From Dillenia suffruticosa (taxonomy: Eukaryota > Streptophyta > Magnoliopsida > Dilleniales > Dilleniaceae), in the NCBI GenBank assembly GCA_033439265.1, contig JAVTVX010000010.1:16957490-17021489 (forward strand): DNA of 64,000 bases. Reading direction: 5' to 3'. A program made the position numbers and the translations under genes. Shown one piece after another: positions 57,214 through 64,000 of this stretch; within the stretch, counting starts at the first letter, position 1, and each line of letters starts with the position of its first letter. The notes below the pieces were generated by a model, which was given only the letters and a program-made list of their open reading frames with translations, searched no databases and was not told the DNA's origin.

Positions 57214-60200
57214 CTAAAACCTCTCTCCAAACCGGAAGAACAGTGAACCGGTCCCAGAATTATGATCAACAGCATACTCAGCTCGAACAAGGCCCAACTT
57301 GACGCCGACACCATAGGATGAGCCGTGGCCCATTCGCCTGTAGACTTCTGTTGGGTTCCCCTTGACATCCTTTGAACTACCAAGATCGTTTCCATGCTCT
57401 ACAAATCCATAGACATGAGTGTTTCTTATAGGTATCCTAAGTTCAGCGGCAAGCTGCAGATGACATTAAGAAACATGAGAAAAACACAATTCGTTCTAGT
57501 GTTATCATTATCATAAATGCATGGTCAAATGGTAAATTCAGCCCCCCCCCCAACACCACACAGAAAATAGAGAAAGAAACCGGAGAACACACATACGCTT
57601 TCACAAATTAACGTGCACATGCGGACGTGCACCCACATACACACTTTTAATCCCAATCAGAGAAACTTGAAGGACACCATATATATATATTTTACCTCAA
57701 GGATGTTTCTTGCTGCGCCAAGTTCCCCCATATTATATCCCCGAACAGAATAAGGGCCGCCTAGTGTAAAGGCATCATAACTTGGGAGGTCTCCAACACA
57801 GCCACCATAATGTCCATGAAGGACGAGCACTGGTGGAGGTGCTTTACCAGCACCTTCCTCAACTTGCATCAACTGGATGAATCGCGTCAGTGTTAGCTGG
57901 TGACGGTTGAAGAATGGAAACTTGCTACCAATGCCAAGGCCTTGATCCAGCTGAAAGCAATAAGGCAAAGCATGCATGTTACAACTGGACAAATATCAAG
58001 GGCACACAGTTTAATCTGGTAAGGCAGGAGGGCAGAAGTCTCAACATTTCCAACACTAGTGAAACTAGTGCTACTGCTTCCAAAAAGAATGCACAAAAAC
58101 TCGGGAGGGGTAGAACTTCTTGGGATAACAGAAATGGTCAATTACAAGAAACTGAGGTTGTCAACAGCAAAAAGAAAACGGAGCTAAAATTGAGCAAGAT
58201 GGCATAAAACAACCAGCAATGCATTAAAAGACACAATATTTTTCACAAGTCAATTACCTTTCCAAGGGGAGGCAGTGGGATATTTGAACGATTATATCTC
58301 ATAAGGCCAGTAAGGGTTTACTGGAAGCAATTAAGCTCAAGTTAAGGGGGATGTCAGGTCACTCTACTTGACAATTACAGTCCTACATCTCGAGTCAGAG
58401 ACAAAAAATCCGTGGGGCTCGCCCCAACTTTTCTTGTTTTCTCTATACAAGTATGCATTTCCAACTAGATGTGACATGCCACCTCTCCCCCACCCCCCCC
58501 ACCCCCCTCCCCCCAAAAAAAAAAAAAGAAAACAGAGCCTAGCCGCCCTCCCCCAAACAACAGACATGTCCCAACTAGTTGGAACACACATCCCAATAAA
58601 GACTTCTACAATATTGCTTGTCATGGTTATGACCCAAGTTAAATGTTTAAAATTATGACTGAACTCCACCATTAAGGGTAAAAAGAAGAGACATATTCCA
58701 TGTATAGTCCATCCATGGAATTAGTATTCAGAGCACCATAGAAATTTCATTGTAAATAACATCTGCTTAGGCTTTCAGGTCAATTGTGAACCTATCAACT
58801 GAAGAGGGACCAAAAGTGCACATGAGCTAATTTTTATCTTAGAACCTCACTCCATTCAACCAGAGAAATACCTAGGCCATGAATGAAGAAATACAAACAG
58901 GGCAACTAACACTCACCTGAAACACATTCCTTTCACCAACAATAGCTCCATTTACAAATTTAGTATCGTCACGGGTGATGTTAGCCTGTGCAAATGCCAT
59001 CCTGTCCACACCGGTACCACTTAGGGTTGTTGGAGGTCCATCTACACTAATTCCTCCGCTAGGCAGCACTCTTTGACCATTTGGCGAGATGTGACTGCTT
59101 TCATCACGAGTTGTTATTTCTTCCATCACAAGTCCATATGTAAATTTGCTTTGACGGGTGAAATTCTGCCAATTGTAAATCAATCAGAATTCACACTTGA
59201 GAATAAATTTACTAGATAAAGTGTTGATTTTAGAACTTGAAGTTATATACCTCCGTAATATTGGCCTTGACACCTGCACGATCAACCCAAATAGGAGGGA
59301 CTTCATCTACCCCTGGGCCACCAGTAAAAACTGGACTCAACTTCCTGCTGTTGAAGCAGCTTGCTCGGAATGTACGATTTCGAGGGTTGTATACACCATC
59401 CACATTTGGGTGAACATACTCAAGCTTAAATGCTAGATCATCCTAAAGAGTTAATAAGAACAAATTAGACAATTTCATAAACATTCATTCCGAGCGATTT
59501 TCTATACCAACAGAAAGGATAAACAAAGTGCTGCAATCATAGCATTTCTAGGATATGCACATCTCACGCTCATTTCATATCTCTCACCCTTTCGTGAATG
59601 GGCACTACCTCAATGGGTCCCAAAAAATCCTAAAAACGAGCATTATTACTTTTGTCCTTTCTTTTTCTATTATGCAGTCATGCTATCAAATGACAATAAA
59701 ATGACGTAATGTTTACCTGAGGATTGAAGAAGTTGCTCGTGGTCACCGAACCGAGGATGGATCTATTGAGCCCTTTAATGTTCCGATGTTCAAAAGAAAC
59801 AGTTCCACCAGGTTGTATCGAAGCCTAACATAGTTGCAATAGCAAGCAAGCAAAAATTTAAGTGGACTCTGAAAAATACATTTAACAAGTCAAAAACTAT
59901 CAGAAGTTATACCAATGTGGGACGTCCATTTCGTCCAGGGACAATGCTCCACTCTGTACTGACTTCAGCTGACTTCTGCTCAAGCTCTTTTAGCTTGATC
60001 TCAACAATGATACCTCCCTCGTTCTTCTCATCGGGCCGTGGATTCACTTCAATGTTGGAGAACAAGGCCAATGAGTTTATATTCCTCAGAGCTTGTTTCC
60101 CAGCTTCTATGTTAAAAACATGGCCTTGTCGAAGCTACAAACCGAATTAAAAGAGAGTGCATTACACATCCAAAACCCAGTACAGATACTATTAGAGGAC

Positions 60201-61397
60201 TGCAAGTCTCATATATAATTAAGGAGGAAAATGAAACAATACCTGTTTGGGCAATTCTCTTCTAACAACTGGAAGCTGGGTATTCCCTTCACAGACATTG
60301 CCAAGCTTATCCTGAAATTGAATAACCATCTGGGTAATATCTCCTTCCACAACCTCACAAACAACCTCCTTGGTATTCAAATTCCCAAAATTGACAACCT
60401 GGGCACAAGCATACCCTTCATCATGATACCACTTCTGAACCCTATCCCTAATCTTCTGCAACATCCTAGCACTCACTTTCCCCTGCTGCCTCAACATCTG
60501 CAGAACCTCTCTGTGCACAGACATGGGCAACAAACACGGTCTTGCCCTATCAATCCTCCTCCTATAATCCTTCTCCTGACTCCTGTAGTAGTCCATCTTC
60601 TCCTTGTCGGTCATATCAGGATCCATCTCAATTGGCTTTGTTTGGGGCATCAAACCCACATTGATGCACTGGAATTTATCAGCAGACTGCCATGTGGACT
60701 CCGTGAATGAGATCGTGACTCCGATAGTGCCATCGGGATTGGTTTTCCCTTCGAGATCGACTTTTTCGAACATTCCGCAGGTAGCTAGGGTTTCGAGCTC
60801 TTTCTGGAGCTGGGCTTTGGTGTAGATTCCTCCCGGTCGGATAGAGACCATCTCGTGGAAGGAGTCTTCAGTGATAGAGACCGTAGACCATCGGCGCCGA
60901 TCGAAGAACAGGATTTCAGAGACCTTGTACTTCTTAAATCCGCTGAGTTTGTTCAGCTGCACAACGATGTTCGCCGGCAGACCGTGCGAGTCCCATTCTT
61001 GAGATTGAGACGATTCTTCTTCCTTAGCGAAGGCCTGTGGGGAGAAAATCCTCGACCAGAAATCACCATTTCCGTCGCCACCGCCGCCGCCTCCACCTCC
61101 GTTGCCTCCTTCTCCGCCTCCGCCGCCAGAGATGTGGAAGAGGACGGCTGCGGTGGCAGCGGAGAAAGCGAGGGGTTTGGAGACGGAGTGCAGGGAGTTG
61201 AAGGGTGCCGATGATGTAATGAATTTCAAGGGTTTAGGGTCTTGAGAAGAAGAGGAAGAAGGAGAGGAGGAAGAAAGTTCGCAATTAAAAGAGGAAGTGG
61301 AGGAGGAGGAAGGGGCGAATTTGGGGCAACGGCGGGAGACCGAGGAGGAGTTGAGTGACGGGGAGAAGAGATGTCCCGGCAAGCCAAAGGACGCCAT
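57214..61397 (-). CDS. TOC75-III: Toc75-III, outer-envelope protein import channel
   Basis: Seven exons: 61397-60243, 60134-59913, 59824-59717, 59442-59251, 59165-58917, 57950-57696 and 57453-57214. They give 806 residues, the size of pea Toc75 (809). The N-terminus is a Ser-rich transit peptide, then a poly-glycine stretch at about residues 91-112 that keeps the precursor at the envelope. An AFA motif at about 122-124 fits the Plsp1 signal-peptidase site. POTRA domains follow (VSEILFFDRRRWSTV through QVVNFGNLNTKEVVCEVVEG and beyond). The C-terminal Omp85 barrel includes YDAFTLGGPYSVRGYNMGEL, holding the conserved (V/I)RG(Y/F) loop motif, and ends FFRFGERF. Toc75 is the channel through which nuclear-encoded preproteins cross the chloroplast outer membrane. 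A GA run at 61433-61453 lies in the leader. All intron phases are consistent; the gene looks intact. Confidence 0.97.
57951..58916 (-). other. TOC75 intron 5
   Basis: An intron of about 970 bases, the longest of the gene. It includes C-rich and A-rich runs near 58480-58530 and short spurious frames. No coding content was recognised. Confidence 0.8.
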
Positions 61398-62829
61398 CTT
61401 CGGCGGAGGATAAGAGGAGTTAAGGGCTGGGGGAGAGAGAGAGAGAGAGAGAGCACGAGGAAGGGAGACCGGAAGAATATATTAAGTGAAAGCCAAGTAA
61501 AAGAAGAAAAGCAGAGAGTAGGGCTCCGGCTACTATCACTAGCGCCTCGCCTTGGGCTTTCTAACTTTTTTCTTTCAACGGGTTCGCGAGTTTGGCTCTG
61601 GGTGGGACCCTTCTTTAAACTCCGACGTCTCATGTTTCTAAATATATATTTTTGTTTCTTTTGAAATTTTAAGAATTATTTACAATCAAAACCTTGTAAT
61701 TTGACATAATTTTAATTCGCACTCATGTGATTCCAAAACCGTTAATTTATTTATTATATTTATGGTCGACAGTTAACTTGTAATTAGAACTTTGCTCCTT
61801 ATAGTTTTCTCTCATTCCTTGCATTAAAACTCCTAGTTAAAGTCTGATTGAACAATAATGGAAAAAGTTCAAAAGCGATGCCCATGATCAAAGTTCAAGG
61901 TTCACATATTAAAACTAAGTTTAAGACAGGTTTATAGAGATGAACTACAATGAATCAAAGCATGAATCTGATACATATGGCTTGTGAATTGCCCTGGCGA
62001 TTAGAGCTCAGGGAGAGTGCTTCTCGGCAAGATTGAAGGTGGAATAAAGATTTTTGGATGGCAAGTGATCGCGTTGGAAGGTTTTATCCGCGAAAACTCG
62101 GATTTTACAAGAAATTAGTGCCACAATCTTGGTATAGAACTCAACGTTGAAATCTTGATTTTCTTTTTCTTTTGGATAACAGCTCATACATTAATATAAA
62201 AATTCAAAATCATTGGCATTCGGAATTCATTGGGTTGGATAACGAACCCAATTCTAAGTAGAAATTCTTTTTTTGATGATAAATAATGATATCTAATCAT
62301 TTTATTAAACAAAATCAGAAAAGGAATGTTTTTTTATTATATTTTGAGAGTAAAGTAAATAACATATTAATCTTATATAATAGTGTATAAAAGTAATCAG
62401 ATTAATATTTCTTTTTTTAAAAATATGTATGTTTTAATTCATATATTGAGGTGGTGGGGTGGTAGTGATGTTTGATAATTTATTGAATTTAATTTATAAA
62501 TAATAATTTAGTGATATAAATTTTTCTCTTTGATACGATAATTTCGGTTTTAAATTTTTATTAAAAGAAAAGAGAAAACAGGTAACTTAACTGGATTCGG
62601 CTAGATTGGCTATCTCACCCGTCGGTAGGCGCGGGAGTGGTCTAAAAGAGCTTTAGGGATAGGCTTAATTCTACGCTTCCAAAAGTTCGCAACACAGAAG
62701 TAGGCCCATGCCGGGCCAATTTTCGCACAGGCTTGGGCAAAGATTTTCGACCCGACAAGGCCCAACACTTTGATTCCCTAAAATCTCGGCCCGGCTCCGT
62801 AGTCGAATTTCAGGTACCAAACAACTGTT
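61398..62829. other. TOC75 upstream region and AT-rich spacer
   Basis: The first 200 bases hold the probable TOC75 leader and promoter with a GA repeat. Several GGGCC/GGCCC motifs, typical of TCP-factor sites in housekeeping promoters, lie at about 62700-62810 near the decayed PPR gene. No gene is supported. Confidence 0.5.
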
Positions 62830-63960
62830 CTACGAAATGCCTCAAAGAAATATTGTCACTTGGAATTCATTGATTCGCAGTCTCTACATGTTGTGGAGCC
62901 AGAAATGGCAACTAGGTTATTCGTTAAAATGCTTAGAAACAGTGTAGGTTTTTCACCGCATATTTTTTCTTCTGCTTTTGAAAAAAGAGAACTTGGGATG
63001 CAAGTTCATGCTTTTAGTTGGAAGGTTGGGTTGTGTTGCTGTGGAAACTGAGGGCTTTCAGATATACTTGAAATGCGTCGATTTGGATATTTTGGTGAGG
63101 GTTTGTAGTCAAATGCTGGAGAGGAATGATCTATCTTATGCTTGGTGTTTACTGGGTACGATCAAAATTAACAACCCACAGAGGCTGTGTCTTATTTCGA
63201 AGTGCTTATATCAATACGGAGGAACTTGACTTGATTCATGGAATCCTCTGCCGTCAGTATGTGCTTATCATGCATATGGTATTGAGACTGTTGAGTTGTT
63301 TTAGCAGATATTGAGAACCGGAACCAACCCAGCATAACAATACTTGCTATATTTTCTGCCTGTAGACATGTCGGGTGCCACTGGAAGAGGGACTCAAGTA
63401 TTGTGATTTGATAACAAACGATTCTTCTTTTGAACCTAAAGTAGAGCACCATGCTAGTACTGTGCATCTTTATGGTCGAGCTAGAAATCTCCATGAAGCA
63501 AAGCCTTCATAGAAAACATGCTGATAGAACTCTTATACTTGTCTATAAGTCTCTAATAAGTGCTTGTCAAGCTCATGGCACATTGGAAATTAGTGTTCAT
63601 TCTGCTGAAAAATTTTTAGATCTGTGTCCAAATGATCCAGCAATTTATGTTCTGTTATGAAATGTGTTGGGAACTACACTAAGGTCACTGGGATGAGATG
63701 CAGCAGGAGTATGGAAGTGCATGTCTGGTGGAGGAGTGAAGACCCTGCTTATTGTTGGGTTGACTATAATAAAGAGCTCGCTTTTGCACGAAAGCTGATT
63801 ATATTTATGTCAAGCAATGGCTGGTTCATGGATTGAATTCATGCTGCTGATGATGAACAATCCAGGAGGTAGGTATTCCATGGTCATCAATTTTCCACAA
63901 CAAATGACATGATTTTCTCATCTCAAGCTACTGAAGTCTGGACTTATATATCTTAATCAA
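62830..63960 (+). pseudogene. Decayed PPR (E-class) gene
   Basis: On the plus strand, pieces of a PPR protein follow one another across frames and stops. The first part reads MPQRNIVTWNSLIRS, EPEMATRLFVKMLRNSVGFS, RELGMQVHAFSWKVG and LKCVDLDILVRVCSQMLER. Later come KVEHHAS-like, LYGRARNLHEAKPS, VYKSLISACQAHGTLEISV and HSAEKFLDLCPNDPAIYVLL. E-motif remnants follow near GVKTLLIVGL and DYNKELAFAR. No intact frame exceeds about 80 codons. The gene may extend past the window end. Its relation to the other two PPR loci is not close enough to call it a copy of either. Confidence 0.8.
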
Positions 63961-64000
63961 GAGGCTTCAGAATTCAGATACTGCGTTCTTGGTGGTCTTG

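Noticed and set aside
58364-58672. About 100-codon frames in TOC75 intron 5
   Set aside because: They are carried by poly-C and poly-A runs inside an intron flanked by in-frame Toc75 exons.

Overview
The window is nuclear DNA of a eudicot plant, probably woody. Genes have short plant-type GT-AG introns, spacers are AT-rich with many GA/CT and AT microsatellites, and every recognisable protein is a plant family member: laccase, ZIP metal transporter, SDIR1-type and RDUF-type RING ligases, Pumilio, LUX, PPR proteins, a plastid J-protein and Toc75. There is no bacterial, viral or CRISPR content.

Layout. 1-2.3 kb: AT-rich spacer with one arm of a dispersed inverted repeat. 2.4-2.8 kb: RTFL/DVL small peptide gene (+). 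4.1-4.6 kb: a 31-nt U2 snRNA-derived insertion and an LTR-like fragment. 5.0-7.1 kb: six-exon laccase (-), complete except for one in-frame TAG at codon 179. 8.8-10.1 kb: ZIP2-like transporter (-). 12.1-15.0 kb: SDIR1 orthologue (-), with a 491-bp foldback transposon just upstream. 18.4-22.1 kb: a graveyard with two head-to-head GRAS pseudogenes and unrecognised coding debris. 25.0-26.0 kb: intronless RDUF-type RING-H2 gene (-). 26-31.8 kb: empty AT-rich spacer. 31.8-38.8 kb: Pumilio (+). 40.1-40.7 kb: small plastid membrane protein (-). 44.4-45.3 kb: LUX/PCL1 (+) with an evening element upstream. 48.1-49.7 kb: intact PPR gene (-). 49.8-52.1 kb: broken PPR-DYW gene (-). 53.0-55.7 kb: plastid J-domain protein (+), including a 33-nt exon. 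57.2-61.4 kb: TOC75-III (-). 62.8-64.0 kb: a decayed PPR gene (+).

The genes do not form one pathway. Several (RTFL, ZIP2, RDUF, LUX/BOA, PPR, J-protein, Toc75, GRAS) have, from memory, close relatives near each other on Arabidopsis chromosome 5 (about At5g594-596) and/or chromosome 3 (about At3g466-467), so this looks like an old conserved block with later insertions and losses.

I found no undescribed multi-gene system. The most notable observations are the laccase broken by a single codon, the nested-palindrome foldback element at SDIR1, the perfectly flanked U2 mini-pseudogene, the inverted GRAS remnants and the 33-nt J-protein exon. Exon boundaries were placed by eye from splice sites, reading frame and protein similarity.
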